Below, piece by piece: positions 12,450 to 25,640 of a stretch of 64,000 bases of DNA (position 1 is its first letter; every line of letters starts with the position of its first letter). The position numbers and the translations under genes are program-made. The notes below the pieces were generated by a model, which was not told the DNA's origin, ran no database searches, and saw nothing but the letters and a program-made list of their open reading frames with translations. This stretch comes from Patiria pectinifera (Eukaryota; Echinodermata; Asteroidea; Valvatida; Asterinidae), in the NCBI GenBank assembly GCA_029964075.1, contig CM057142.1, positions 37,078,392 through 37,142,391 of the forward strand, in the 5' to 3' direction.

Positions 12450-13020
12450 GTGTACTTGACATAATCACACTGTGTCCATCTGGATAATTCCCATCCTTCG
12501 GTGGCTGCATGCAAAAACATCCCTACATAGGTTCAGGTGTCTCGAATCTGGAAATACCCAGCTTACATAAGAGGCGGAAACATAAAACTTGCACTGAAAA
12601 ATACAGGGGTCATTACTGACTTTGCATATAGCATGTCTTTTCACGTACGTAGAGCCAGAGCATTATAACAAATGATGACAACGGCTCGGATTGAAACTGA
12701 CGCAACTATATTTAGAAATCCTGTTATTTCCCGGATTATTCGGCCCCTAGACCTCAGCTCCAGTGTTCCATAGGCCCTAGGCTTCCTGCACCTAATTCAT
12801 GTTAAGGGGCCATTCAAAATGTTCAATGTTTTTAAAGTTTGATTTGTTTTCCAGATTATTTTGACCCACCCACCCACCCCCAATTTCGATTTATAAAAAA
12901 ACTGATTTATATCATGCAGTATTAAAAATCCAAAAACATGTACGTGTACATGCACTTGCATGTACAGTACATAAGGCATACTTAAACATGTACATGTATA
13001 CCCGTACCCATGTACCCTCC
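12450..13020 (+). repeat. Promoter-like duplicated segment, copy 3
   Basis: Paralogue of 3733-4290, starting CCAAAGGTGTACTTGACATA and ending in the TACATGTAC-rich stretch. The conserved TTATTTCCCGGATTATT block is at 12723-12739. Confidence 0.8.
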
Positions 13021-14204
13021 GTAGAATATTTGACCTTAACCGCCCAGCACTGCTGCCCATTAAGATTCAATTCCATCTTCAGCCCAATCCCAAAGCTGTT
13101 ACTTTTCTATGACCAGTCATCTCCTGCTAGTCCTGTGTGTTGCAATGTAATTACCTGTACTTCAATAAAATAGACCACCGGAAATCTTTAGTACATAATT
13201 TATGTGAACTCCTAATTCAACCTCTCAAAATGTTTAGTTGCCATGGTCATCTAAAGTCGGCACTTTCAAGCGCACTGTCATGGACATTAAACAGGATCAT
13301 GGAAAAGTTAACATTAGGCCTCCCTGTTTGGAAAATGGACATTTGGCGATGAAGGTGTGCTCCATTTTCATAAAATTGGTTTCAAAGCAACTGAAATACA
13401 TCAGTAAACATGTCAGAGAAACTTGGTACGATTAAAAACAAACACAATGTGACGATATGGACGGAAAAGCACTTGGAGGGGGTGGCGGCTACGCCCCTCC
13501 ACTCTTTTCTTAAGTTAATTTGTCTGACCCAAAATCATTCTTAACCGGTTTTTTTTTTTTGGGGGGGGGGTCTTTTGTCCTCGCCTGGGTATGTACAAAA
13601 TGCTACCGTGTAGCCGTCACCAAAGTATGCCATCGGTGAAGCGTTAGAACGGAGGGTACCGTAGTTCAACGCTCCACTCAGTAGAGCTAAGACTAGACAA
13701 GTCAACATGGTCAAGATTAGATTTTAAAAAATCCTATTAATTTGCAGCAAAGATATGAACAATGAGGCACCAATCCTTCCTTTCCTTCCATCCACAGCTT
13801 GTAAGTTATAATAAATAATCGTCCGGTGATCGTGCCATGAGCTTTCACTTAGTGCTGAAGTCGCCGTAAACAGGTTACACGCGTCCATGCTAGGCCTACA
13901 CGTACAGGTAGCACAGTAGGCAGTACATATCCGAGGACAATTTTTCAATATCAAAATCAAATTGTCTGCAGCCCCAGGCCTACCTTTCACTGAGACTTCT
14001 TTAGCTGAGGCCGTCGACGTGAACCCCCGACATTTTACCCACCGTTTTAAGTCTTTACGCCGTTGTCGTTTACAACGGTGCAGGGTAACTTTGCACCCTC
14101 CACCGAATCCACAGTGTGTTTCACGACAGTGTCTGCCATCTTTTATTTGATCCCCACTTTTCTCCCACAATGCACAGCGGTAAACCTTGTGTGACGGCGT
14201 GGAT
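13021..14204. other. No gene; dispersed repeat at 13540-13690
   Basis: 13540-13690 matches 28070-28215 (GGGGGTCTTTTGTCCTCG...CACTCAGTAGAGCTA). The 148-residue minus-strand open frame at 14170-13724 shows no domain and was not called. Confidence 0.5.
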
Positions 14205-15010
14205 TCTGGTGTCTCCTATCTGGAATTCCTGACTTTCTATACGTCGTGACGATTGGCAACACAAAAGTGCTGAGGTCATTATTGACTTTGCAGTTTTGAT
14301 AACCGCACCCGTTTTGAGCAATCCTGTAATTTCCCGGATTATTCCGCCCGTAGATCTCATCTCCCTTTGATTATAAAAGAGCGCGCCAGGTAGGTTCTCT
14401 ATCAGTTTCCATTTAGACCATACAGCTATGCGTGGTGGTTTACAAACTACGCAGTTGTGTCAGAGGGATCAGCGTGAACTGTAGCACTCGGCTAAGGGAG
14501 CCTTCTTTCTGACGAGTGATCATACGGAAAGAAAACAATTTTATCATCTGCTTTATGTAGGTTTCGTCTTTTGTTAAATTAATTTGAAAGTTATTATTCT
14601 TATCCAATGGAAAATAATTTGGAGGATAATTTGGAAACTGCTAGTATCGTATTTTAGAATGTGTTTTGAAATAGGAAATTTCATCTGAGATAAATTGTTT
14701 TAAGCAAAACTCAGAAGATCGTGTTGACGTCTCCCCGCAACAACGCTATCGTCCGGTGGGGATTTTGACATTTCTCGCAAAGCGAATTTTTATGATATAT
14801 GTTTTGTTTAGTCTTATAGTGATGTGATTGCATTATTTATGTTTTTGACTACTTCAGGCTTTCCAGGAACCAATCGTCTTCCAGGCCAGCTCAAGCTTTC
14901 ATCTTGACTGGTAAGTAATTGTAAAACCAAGATGTTACGCTTGAGTCATTGTCATTGACATGACAAAGCTAAATATTAGCATTCTGAATAGTTCTCGTAA
15001 TATCAGTTGT
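14205..15010 (+). repeat. Promoter-like duplicated segment, copy 4
   Basis: Paralogue of 1-900. Conserved TTTCCCGGATTATTCCGCC block (about 14329-14347), TATAAAA box (14372-14378), then GCGCGCCAGG and a start-like TCAGTTTCCATTTAGAC. The 53-nt exon at 14858-14910 has acceptor acttcag and donor gtaagta. Confidence 0.7.
14858..14910 (+). other. Candidate 53-nt spliced exon, copy 4
   Basis: GCTTTCCAGGAACCAATCGT...CTTGACTG between perfect AG and GTAAGT signals. Counterpart of 694-746, with an in-frame stop in the frame open in copy 1, so probably noncoding. Confidence 0.45.
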
Positions 15011-16765
15011 TCCCTTATGTAATTGTTTTAAATTTTACTACAAATTAGCTTTACTATACTATCATACTTTTTTATTTCTCTGGAAACATCAACAAATACA
15101 TGTACACAGTTAGCCAAACTTACACAAAAATACATGAAAAGAAAGTTTTCGATGTATACAAAGTCAAAATACCATTCAGCTCCCGAAGGATTCCCAACAG
15201 AAAGATTGTTCCTGTCGAGGGGTTCTCTAAGCTGAATGGCATACGTGAACACAAACAGAAATAAACTTAAAATGAAGTCTTAATTACAAAAGAAAATTTA
15301 AGTAAAGTAACACAAAAACCCTAAAGTTACATAAAGATTAGAACAAAGTAGCTAGATTATATCATTTTTAATCGTACTAATGAATTATGAATACTATAAA
15401 CAAAACCGATTAAGTAAGCATAGGAACAAGCTATAAAAATGCTTCAAATGTCAGCTGATGACTGCAAATGGTGCCCGACTAAACTTAGTGCAAATATATG
15501 GAGTCCAGAGAGGCCACATAAAGCTTATTCTCGACCATAACCCCATCTAAAAACACGTTAAAATTGTGCAGCAGCAGGATTCCAGTCAAACCAGTGAGTT
15601 TGGCGGTTTTGAGACAGTATCTTTTATTGAAAAAAAAAACTTTCATTTTGCCGACGCGCATGGCTACGGCGACGCGTGCGCATACCAGAAACCGGAGACT
15701 TTTTTGGTCTGCGAAATGCATGGTGTAATTTTGAACCGTTGTGATGAAAAAAGTGAAGTCATGGAGTAAAGACAGCGCCCGCTTCTGTTTCTGATTCAAA
15801 ACCGTCCACTGCCTCCTGAACCCAGTCGGTCCATTTGGGTGTTCGTCTGTGGGTGTGGGCGTGTGTGTGCGGGTGTTTTTCCTTCAGCGTGAACCCAACA
15901 AGTTTAGGTGATAATTATACTCATATTTTTGTTGGATTTTGTTTGTTTGTTTGTGGTTTCATTGTTATTACTTTTTGATATTTTTTAAAGTGCACCAGAC
16001 CAGACCCATGTCACATTTAAGTACAAACGGATAAATTAGAGACGCTTTGCAACAAAGTTCCCAGCGAATTTCCAACGATAAGTTATTCTTGCCTGATTCA
16101 TATTATTGATTGGCTTGTGGAGGATGACAGTAAATGTGATCAATATCTGTTTTAAAAGGTTCTAAACCGTTGCCATCTGCAATATTAAATGTTTTTATTG
16201 AGTTTAAGTGAGCATTCTCTTAACACTATGAAATCAGCACGATAACACGATAATAGCAGGGCGTATAGTTCTGCGGGGTAAGTAAAGGACACCCAGACTT
16301 GCATTTACGCCAATTATACCATGACAACATAACGGCACACATGGTACATTTAGCTAATGGCAAACGATTTAACCCACACCCAGTTGGCCAAAATGTGGAA
16401 TTTTACTCTTTTACTCTTAAATTATGTAGTAAAGCCACTCTTTTAAAGATACTTTTTTTTTACATGTAAATCAAGTAAGTGGCTTTAAAAAAGCGTCACT
16501 GATGTTTGTTTACCAGTTTGGATGGGATGTATGAGCTTATCGTCATTTGCTGGCTCTTCACTTAACGTCATTTTCTGTCTCGTGGAATGTTCATCAGCTG
16601 CTCACAAGTTTTCAATAGAATTCTTTCTGGCTGACAGCACATGACAGTGTTTGACCACCATTTGTAGCAGATAATGAGATTGAAAGACTTAATCAGCTGA
16701 TTGAAACCCAGCAATTGGCTAATTTACATCTGTTTCCGACATGCAGGTTACCATTTCCGGGACAC
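15011..16765. other. Gene-free
   Basis: Weak duplicates of the first block at 16150-16400. No recognisable gene. Confidence 0.5.
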
Positions 16766-17400
16766 CACGAAGTAACACTCCACTTGTTAAACCATATTTT
16801 TTTCTCGATTTTCAGGCTTTTACATATTGAAACATTATTCATCAAGGCCTACCATTGCACGAAGTTTCAAAGCTTCAAAGAGCTTTACTTTTAATAATTA
16901 CACTAATTATCCATGGCAACTTTTGCGCGAAAGTGACAATTTTCGTTTTCACGAAGTTACACTCAAGTTCCATTTACCATTGTATCGTATTGCGCGCGCA
17001 CTCTGCTCAAATGCGAGCAAAAACGTTTTCACGAAGTAACACTCTTCGTGTTTGAGCGCGCGCGCGCTGACCTCCGTTTCCAGAAGTATTAATACTTATA
17101 ACTAGTGTTGTAATACATTAAAGCGTGCTACTTCGTGAAAACGAAACTTTACAGTTTCGCAGCTTTTTTGGTTTCACGAACTAGCACTCATCTTTTTCTC
17201 TTATTTCTTGTTGTTTTAATACACAAACGGGTCAAAAACAGCAAATTTAATAACATCAATCCATCAAGTGTCCACAACGAGAAACCCAACTGAAAATACT
17301 CTGCAGTTTTGACACAAAGTGTTGTTCTAGAAGGCGTTTAACTTTAGATGCCGTTTTCTCCGATTGTTTTTACCGGTATGTACATGAGTGTTACTTCGTG
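16766..17400. mobile_element. Foldback element with repeated CACGAAGTAACACTC
   Basis: The 15-mer CACGAAGTAACACTC forms the left end (16766) and, inverted, the right end (17386-17400). Close internal copies lie at 16950, 17030 and 17175, plus an inverted one near 17124-17138. No ORF. Class unknown. Confidence 0.65.
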
Positions 17401-18350
17401 TCGTCGGTGACGATTTTTATCGTCTCGATCATTTTCCTATTTGTATACTTAGCTCTCGGTGCACCACAGCTTTTCCTTTTTAAAGCCTAGTTTTCTTTTG
17501 TCCCTACCTCGCGGGAACTTTTTTTCCCCCCCCCCCCTCCTTGTAAATGCTGGATTTCAGATCAGAAATAACTTCACGACAACCCTGCACCTTTGGCTTT
17601 TCGAAAATGTATACTTTAAAAAGAGCTAGCAGTTATTTCAACAGCGCCAAGGAAAGAACCCCCCCCCCCCAAACACTCACACACACACACACATACAACC
17701 CACCACCGCCCAAAGGAACCTGGGAACAGCCTGAGCAACTGTACTACTTACAATAGGACACTTGCATTATTATGTCATGAACTCCTCTAATACCGGAATC
17801 CCTTTGCACATTCTCTTTGTTCAGTCCATTAACACCCATTGTCTTGCTATTCTCATGAGAGAATACGAAAGAAATTTCATGCCAAGCATACTGGTAGTAG
17901 ATGTCAAATGACGCAAACGCATAGGCGGCGGAGGGTGGGCTGAGGCCAGAGCCACCCCCCCACTGTTTTGCCCTTTCCCATACTGGTCTTTAAAATTTTC
18001 TGATCCAGCCCGCTATCCCCTCTTCCACTTGACCCTCTCCACACACACTTTTACCGTGCTCCGCCGCCCTTGAAACGTCCTTTGATACGCCGTTAGAAGT
18101 CGAAATACAATATTCAGATCCAAAGGTCACGGTTGGAATGAAAATGCTATATAAAGCTTAGGCTCGTGCTAAAAACTGAAAGAAAAAAGGATCCAGAAAG
18201 GCAAACCGAATAAAAGCATTTGATATAGATTTTAGGAATATCCCAACTCTGAACGACTTTACTTATTTCTAGGTAATGAATATCAGAATTCTTCATGGAA
18301 TTTATTATTATAATTTGTCGAAATTTCTCAGAAAGTGCTGACTCGGGATT
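17401..18350. other. No gene; low-complexity C-runs and (CA)n
   Basis: Homopolymer C/T near 17521-17540, a C-run near 17660 and (CA)n near 17674-17692. Open frames here translate repeats. Confidence 0.5.
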
Positions 18351-18850
18351 AAAAGGGAATATACATCATTTGCTTTTGCTGTAATTTTCAGAAATGGATG
18401 GAATTGGGGGTTGAAATATATAGCAAATATAGTTACACTGACTTTTTTGAGGTTTTGGGTTCGAAAATGCTATAAAAACCAAGAAAAACAATCATTTTTC
18501 CTGTAGTCTGGTTCCCTGACTCCATATAAGAAGAAACAGAGCAGTTTACATACATTGGGAATTGTGAGTGGGAACCAGTCTAGCTGGCTTGTACCCGTTC
18601 ATAGGTGTGTAATCGATTGCTAACAAATGCGATGGTCAATTGGGGCCAGTATTTGAAAAGGCCAAGCTGGTCGGCTGACCATCGTTGAATGATACAAAAA
18701 TACCACTTTTCTTGAAAATGACAGTATACCAGGTGCCATGATTTTACAGGATGCTTTACACTGTCATTCACTAACAGTCCAGCAAGGTATTTCAAAATGA
18801 TTTGGTAGTTTTATTTTTTGATGTTTGCAAATGTTGTATTTTCCCTTTAA
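18351..18850. mobile_element. TTAA MITE, copy A
   Basis: Member of a four-copy family (with 35248, 61394 and 62617). Ends AGGGAATATACATCATTTGC and its inverse, TTAA at both borders, central palindrome near 18664-18690 (degenerate). TTAA suggests a piggyBac- or Kolobok-type mobiliser. Confidence 0.85.
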
Positions 18851-21800
18851 AAAATAAAAAATGTATATGCAATGCATGCCTCAAACTATTCCAAGAAACC
18901 GGGAAAGTCCTGTGTGTCAGATAAGATGTCCATTTCGTGATCAGTCCTGTTCATGTGTTCGGCTTTCGTTTTATAAGAAATTTTCCACTTTGATGGCCGT
19001 TGAATATTATAATTTTGTATCAATCAGGTATTCAGTATTTGTGATGGTGACAAAAGCAGCATTCATCTATTCTGCTACGTAACGACCGAAGCAAATCATC
19101 GATTATTCATAAAGTAAAGATAGCTTTTATTCATTTTTTGGGAAATATCCTCCAAGGAGATCAACAGATCAAAATCCAGAATATATCTTTTATATGACTG
19201 AGATATGTCCAGCAGTCCCAGTTTAGAGAGCGAATTTGATGAAATAACTAATTGTATCTCCATTAAAAATTTCTCCTTGGTACTCTGGATTTAAAAATTC
19301 AGTTGCGGGTTAAAAGCTCAAACTTAACTTCCAATTTGATTTTCAATTGCATACAATTAAACTTATATTATAAGATGGTGAAGAGGCAAAACCTAATTTG
19401 ATTTAATCCAAGCTCCATTGCACAAAATTTAATTGTTCTTGGTGTCATTTACTTACGGATGCTAAGACTAAAAGCTTAGATTTTAGCCATTCGAGTAATA
19501 TTCTGGAGACCCCGTTCACAATCCTGAAGTATTAAACGTATTTAGGGGTTGGCATCTCGTACATAGTACTGCCCCAGGCTGTCTCTCCTCAAGACATTGC
19601 ACTAACGCCGGATGCGTTTTGCGTGATCTTGCCTGCTCACGGCTAAAGTTAGTCTTCCTTCGCAGCCGTAGGCTGAGAGTTAATGATGAGCGATTTCAGC
19701 AAAAACGTGCATACATGGCTCCATTCTCGATAGCAGTTTGCAATGAAAACCGGTTCAGCTTGTTAATGTGAAGGCAAAAGCCATGCAAAGCCTGACAAAG
19801 TATTAGGCCTTTTCGAAAAGAAGGAGAGAGAAATGCATAAGTATGGACCTGGGCTTTAGAGAGGTGGGGAGGGGTCTGCAATGTGGGTTCTCATCTTCAA
19901 ACTAAAATGTTTGAGTTGTAGGCAGAGAGACAAAATGTACTAAAATAGAGCCGACCAAACCCAAACCTTAATCCCTGAAACAGAAACCAGATCATCATTA
20001 AACCAAACAAAATAAAAACAAATCAAACTGATCACACTTTGGCATCTCCATCAACACACACTAAAATGAATGCCATGTAATGACAAATCAAAATGAGCAA
20101 AGAGACAGAGCCAAATGACAACTAGCACCTCTACTGAGATCTCGGCTTCAAAGCCGGGTTTAACGCTATTAAGTGCTATTTGTAAAGCCGGTGAAATACC
20201 ACCGGGTCGAGAAGAATTAATGAAAAATACCGCTTGTAGTTGATGAAAGTGAATTAATACTCACTCGTGCTACGCAATTAAATTATTCGAGGAACAAAGG
20301 TGCGTTATTTCCTTTTAATATCAAGCATCTACATAAAATATGAGCGCGTCTGAATAAGCATATTACTGCGATTCTCGCAAAAGTTCGCGAAATCGAACAT
20401 TGCAACGGCTTGTTGTGAAGGGGGTGGTTTTTGACTGCTGTTCAATCAAAACTAATCAGTAAAGTACCTTTTCAGTATATTTTTGTCTGGCGGCAGTAAA
20501 ATCCTTCCAACGATGCAACTCCGAAACTACGAGTTCGCAGAATTTTGAGAAACCGCAGTAAAATGCAAGGTCATGATCGGGGAATATTAGACTTCTTTTG
20601 GCTCGTGACTGAAAGCTTGAAAAATGATCCAAAAAAAATAACTACAAAAACATCGTTTAATTTTAGAAAGATACTAATATAACAATAATAATAATTAATA
20701 ATAATAACTACACTAACGTAAATGATTTTACTTACTTTCTATGGAATAAATTCTCAACTTTGAATATTTTGGTATAGGATTTATTCTTAAACTGGTGAAA
20801 ATTATCCAGAAAGTGTTTACTCGAGATTAACCAGGGATTAACCATGTTCCAAGAAATCGGGAAAGTCCCTAATTAATGTAAGAAGGATATAAACGTTTTG
20901 CATTTCATTTCCTGTTGATTTCTCAGGCTTTCGCTTGAGGCGAGGATTTTTTCCTTTGCTGGCCTTTATACATGTTATATAATTTCGCATCTATCAGGTA
21001 TTCAGTATTTGTGATGGTGACAAAAAGCAGCATTCATACATTCTGCTACGCATCGAACAAGTAATCGACCGAAGCAAGTCATCGATTATTCATAAGGTAA
21101 AGATAGCTCTGTTGTTTTCATTTCTTTGGCAACAATTTCCAATTAGATCAACAGATCATTCTGCCAGCGTGTTTTTCAATCCTAATGTAGTTCATCTCAG
21201 TGAATATTTAAAAAAATCGAATCAGAAACTCTATGGGACTCGTATGCTACGTTTTCACCATCTCATTCAGGGTCTAATCAGACAGCTATTTTTAATTGAT
21301 AGAATGGAACTGAGAGCGACTGCTGATTTGTATTCCAGCTAAAATGTTCTGACTAAAACGGTTAATAAGGTAATATACTTTGCGTATTTGAATCGGGGGG
21401 GCAGTTTCGAACGGGTTCATTATATACCGAACAAAGAATTTTGTCACTCTTCATAATGTATCTGCATGTATACGTATGCAAACATTTTCTGGAGGGTCCT
21501 GGAAGGGGGCTTCTAATCCCATTTCCAAGCCTACCCAAATCCCAGTCGAAACTTGCACATAATCCCAGCCTGTTTTGCTTCAAATCTCAATCCCATTCCC
21601 ATTTTTCTATGGATTTCTGTCTACAAATCCCAGTCCCAGTGCATGAAATCCCAGCTCCCATTTTACCCTTCAGGACACTCTTTCTTAATGAATAAAATAT
21701 CAATCACAATAAAATTTCTTCGCTATCAGGCAAGCTTCTGTGATTATGACGGTAAGATAAATAAATTGTGCATTTGAAGCTCGAAGATATTTTTCAAATT

Positions 21801-22379
21801 TGTTATGATATTCTCGAAAAGCGTTTACTCGAAATTAGCATATTCAAGCCTCACCCATACTTCCGAGAAAATCCCTTCTTACGTTAACAGTTTAATATTT
21901 CAGTTGCTGTTGAAAAAACCTTAACATTTTATTAGGTGTTTTACATCAAAAACATTGAACCGAAAACAAATGTGGAAACAAAAATGACAAAATGACATGG
22001 ATTGGTATCTCTGATTAAACAACATTGAATGGGGTTGGGGAGGTTTTTGTATGAGCGATCGAGGGACTAAATCTTTCTTGTGACATCATTTGATAATAAG
22101 ACCTTGCTCTAGCTCATTGTAAGCTCCAATCTATAAAGTGAACAAAAAACCTCTACACCGTGGATAATTTCATATCGTTTTAAAATAGTTTAATTAATTT
22201 CTCAAAATATCGGGAACAAAGCAAAGTGAAATAAGCCAGACCTCAATTTTGAGACGATTTACCAGTTTCAAATCTCGGTTCAGAGATCGTGGATAAAACA
22301 TTCATGAGACAAAATCGAATACAATGATGGCGAATAGTAGACAAAATTATTAAAGTGTCTTCAGAACGAAATAATCCTT
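18851..22379. repeat. Diverged duplicated units, no gene
   Basis: 18870-19140 is repeated at 20850-21110 (GGTATTCAGTATTTGTGATGG, then ATCGATTATTCATAA), with a weaker third copy near 21690-21850. In the first unit MITE A interrupts the match, dating it after the duplication. No coding frame is shared. Confidence 0.6.
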
Positions 22380-22856
22380 GAAAGTAAGAAAAGAAAAAGA
22401 AAAAGAAAGAAAAAGAAAGTTTCGGTCATCCATCCAGTTACTAACCTGCCCAACCGGACTTAACTCCTTTGTATTTGTGCCCAAGATTTTGCCAGTTGGC
22501 GCCTGTTTCACAATGATTGCGTCACAATAGCTGTGAAATAATGCGCTGAAAAGACTAGACCTTTAACACAAAATTGTCAACGATTCCTGGCGTGGTAGGA
22601 TGGTGCAAGGGTAGCTGAAGGTATGGCCTGAAAGTGCTAGCGTCTCCTGATGCTTTTGCTAGAACACTTCTCCCGCGTAAACCGGCCCAGTGGTGGCAGA
22701 AGGATTTAATTGCCGCCATGTCCGAAGTCCGTGGCGGCGCCATAGCTCTGCGGATGTCTCGGGGTAGTGGTGGAATCGTTGTTTTCTTCTTCTTAATTAT
22801 AACAACTTTGATTTTGGATAAACGCAATTACGAAATCCAGTAGTTAACATTGTAAT
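22380..22856. other. (GAAA)n tract and gene-free sequence
   Basis: Purine repeat at about 22385-22421. Nothing else is supported. Confidence 0.5.
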
Positions 22857-23250
22857 AATGTGGTCGCCCTTTTCTTAAATTTTTTGTTTTTCTATTCTCT
22901 ATTTTCTTTTTCCCTTTTCTTTTTCTTTCATTTTTTCTTCTTCTCTTTCTTCTTCTTTTTCTTGTTCTGTGTTTCTTTCTTCTTCCTTCGTCCTTCTTTC
23001 TTTATTCTTTTTTTTCTTCATCCTATTTCTTTTCTTTTTCTTTTTCTTCTTCTTTTTTTTTCTTTTTTCGTTCTTCTTTTTCTTTTTCCTTTTTCTTTTT
23101 TCTTTTTATCTTTTTGTATCTTTTTCTTTGTTAACTTTTTATCTTCTTTATTACCTTTTTACTTTTTTTCTTTTCTTCCTTTCTTTTTTTCTCATTTTTT
23201 TTTCGTCTTTCTTTTTTTTTTGTGGATACTTTACTTTCCTAGTTTTTTAA
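22857..23250 (+). repeat. ~390-bp polypyrimidine tract
   Basis: Almost unbroken T/C with TTC and TTTTC units. The long Phe/Leu-rich open frame across it is an artefact of composition. Confidence 0.95.
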
Positions 23251-24790
23251 ACCAGATTAAAAAAATCTCAAATAATCTCCGGGTTTTTCCGGCCGTCAAA
23301 TTAACCAGAAAAAGAGAAGAAAACTGTGGAAATGCGTTGATTTTTACCTCGATTTAGGCGCACGCACGGCACAACGTTGTTCTTTGGCGTACCTTAAAAA
23401 CAGTCTTTGTGTATGGTTGCCGAGCTTGTATGCGATACAAGCGGCCAACGTACTTGCACGCAGTATACAACGGCGCCTCGCGCAAGTGTTTCGACCGCGG
23501 TGCGGGCGTGTTGCAGAGGCTAAGCGCGCGACACGTAGCATTTAGCCCGGAAATCAAGTCTATCATTTCAGCTATCGGTGCATTTCCGATCGCAGTGATA
23601 TTATATACAAAAATGCGGGTACCAACCATGTTTCGTTGATGAGCGCATCAAAGTGCGTAGTACAGTGCGTAAGGATCATGCACACCGACAGCAGTGTTGT
23701 GGAATCGTGCATGTTTCGCGTCGAATATTACGTTGGAAATTGCAGGCAGAATAAATATTAGAATATGAAAAGTCAAAGTGATTAAACGAACCGGACAGCT
23801 TTAAAGGCCATAGAAGCAAAATTAAAATAACAGAACTTGGTTACAAGATAAGATGACAACGGGGGTCGTGTCGGACACGGAGTGGGTTTTTTCACACACA
23901 AAAGTTCCGTTTTTTTCAAGCGGCTGTTCCGTTTTTTCTAAGCAGACCCAGTTCCGTTTTTTTCAAGCATGGACCTGTGGCATCTCTTTTGGTTACAAAA
24001 AGACAACTGACAAAAAAATGCAATCTAGTTCTAAAATTTTCTCAAAATATAATTCCAGTTCTTTATGATAGCAAGTCTATCTACAAATCCAAATGAAGGC
24101 CAAAGCAAAGGTAAGATTATTTGACTGCTAGCACCCAGCCTGCTTTCTGACCCTCCGGCAAAAACAGCTGTTTGCAATAATCCACCAAATATCATTTGCC
24201 ATCGAAAGCGTATGATTCGAGTCAGTAAGGTTCTGGCGAATAGGCAAAACTGAACACAATTTCTTTTTCTTTCAGATTCGCCCACAGCCTACATAATAAA
24301 AATATGGAGGAGCTGGAGTCACCGTAAAAGTGGTCCGTACAGTACTGGCAACCTAACCAGAAATGGGCATCATATGACAGTTTGGATACCTGAGGAAAAT
24401 ACGAGAACTCGATACGGATACAGAAGGAGTTGAGAGTGAGGATGGAAGGTTGAACCGTCATACCTTATTTGCTTACTTCCATGTTTTACTTAATAACATT
24501 CAACTCCGAAATACATTTCAGCAAAGTTCTTCCATTGATCGATTGATCAGTTGAAATCATTCATTATTGTTAGCGATTTTCAAACAGACATATGCATTTG
24601 TAAATGTTGCATCCCAGTCGGAAGAGCGAATGTCCAGGTACAAAATATGAAAAAGCTGGGAGTTGGCAACGCACAACACTTACTCGATAACAGCAAGCGT
24701 GGCAGTGCAGCCTCCCGAGCAAAGTAGTCCATGGTCTGATCCTCAGATCTCCACTTTTGTTTTTGACTTTCCCCGTAATGCATTTTAGCT
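23251..24790. other. No supported gene; G+C-rich patch at 23350-23640
   Basis: The patch has open frames on both strands that overlap each other and match nothing known. A repeat of GTTCCGTTTTTT occurs at 23906, 23928 and 23951. Confidence 0.4.
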
Positions 24791-25140
24791 TCAGCTTTAA
24801 ATACTTAAAACAGAAGCACTGATGAAGAGAGGGTTAATGCGCACAATCGTCTTTTCGACTTCTTCTTATTCGTGTAGCTTTAGCTTTGAATACTCTTCAA
24901 TAGAGCACTGATGGAGAGAGGGGTAAAGTGCGCACCGTTGGTTTCGTCCTTTCGACCTTATCTTATCCGTGTAGCTTAACAACTTAATACTGTTAAAACA
25001 GAGGTACTGAAGGAGAGAGGGTAAGTGGCGCAAAATTTGGTCAGCTCCATTCTTTTCGACCTTTGTCTTACTGTGTATTTTCAGGTTTAAATACTGTTAA
25101 AATAGAGCACTGATGGAGTGAGGGGGAAAGTGCGCACCGT
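24791..25140. repeat. ~97-bp tandem repeat, about four units, entering the gap
   Basis: Units start near 24795, 24888, 24985 and 25085. Each carries TTAAATACT, an AGAGCACTGATGGAGAGAGG block, AGTGCGCACCGT, and CTTTTCGACCTT. The last unit is cut by the gap, so the true copy number is unknown. Confidence 0.85.
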
Positions 25141-25640
25141 NNNNNNNNNNNNNNNNNNNNNNNNNNNNNNNNNNNNNNNNNNNNNNNNNNNNNNNNNNNN
25201 NNNNNNNNNNNNNNNNNNNNNNNNNNNNNNNNNNNNNNNNNNNNNNNNNNNNNNNNNNNNNNNNNNNNNNNNNNNNNNNNNNNNNNNNNNNNNNNNNNNN
25301 NNNNNNNNNNNNNNNNNNNNNNNNNNNNNNNNNNNNNNNNNNNNNNNNNNNNNNNNNNNNNNNNNNNNNNNNNNNNNNNNNNNNNNNNNNNNNNNNNNNN
25401 NNNNNNNNNNNNNNNNNNNNNNNNNNNNNNNNNNNNNNNNNNNNNNNNNNNNNNNNNNNNNNNNNNNNNNNNNNNNNNNNNNNNNNNNNNNNNNNNNNNN
25501 NNNNNNNNNNNNNNNNNNNNNNNNNNNNNNNNNNNNNNNNNNNNNNNNNNNNNNNNNNNNNNNNNNNNNNNNNNNNNNNNNNNNNNNNNNNNNNNNNNNN
25601 NNNNNNNNNNNNNNNNNNNNNNNNNNNNNNNNNNNNNNNN
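25141..25640. other. Assembly gap, 500 N
   Basis: Exactly 500 N, so probably a fixed-size placeholder. It is bordered on the left by a tandem repeat that likely caused the break, and it sits where the remaining DEGS exons are expected. Confidence 0.98.

Noticed and set aside
13724-14170. 148-residue minus-strand open frame
   Set aside because: No domain and no conserved counterpart in the duplicated segments.
22860-23357. 165-residue Phe/Leu-rich 'membrane protein'
   Set aside because: Translation of a polypyrimidine tract.
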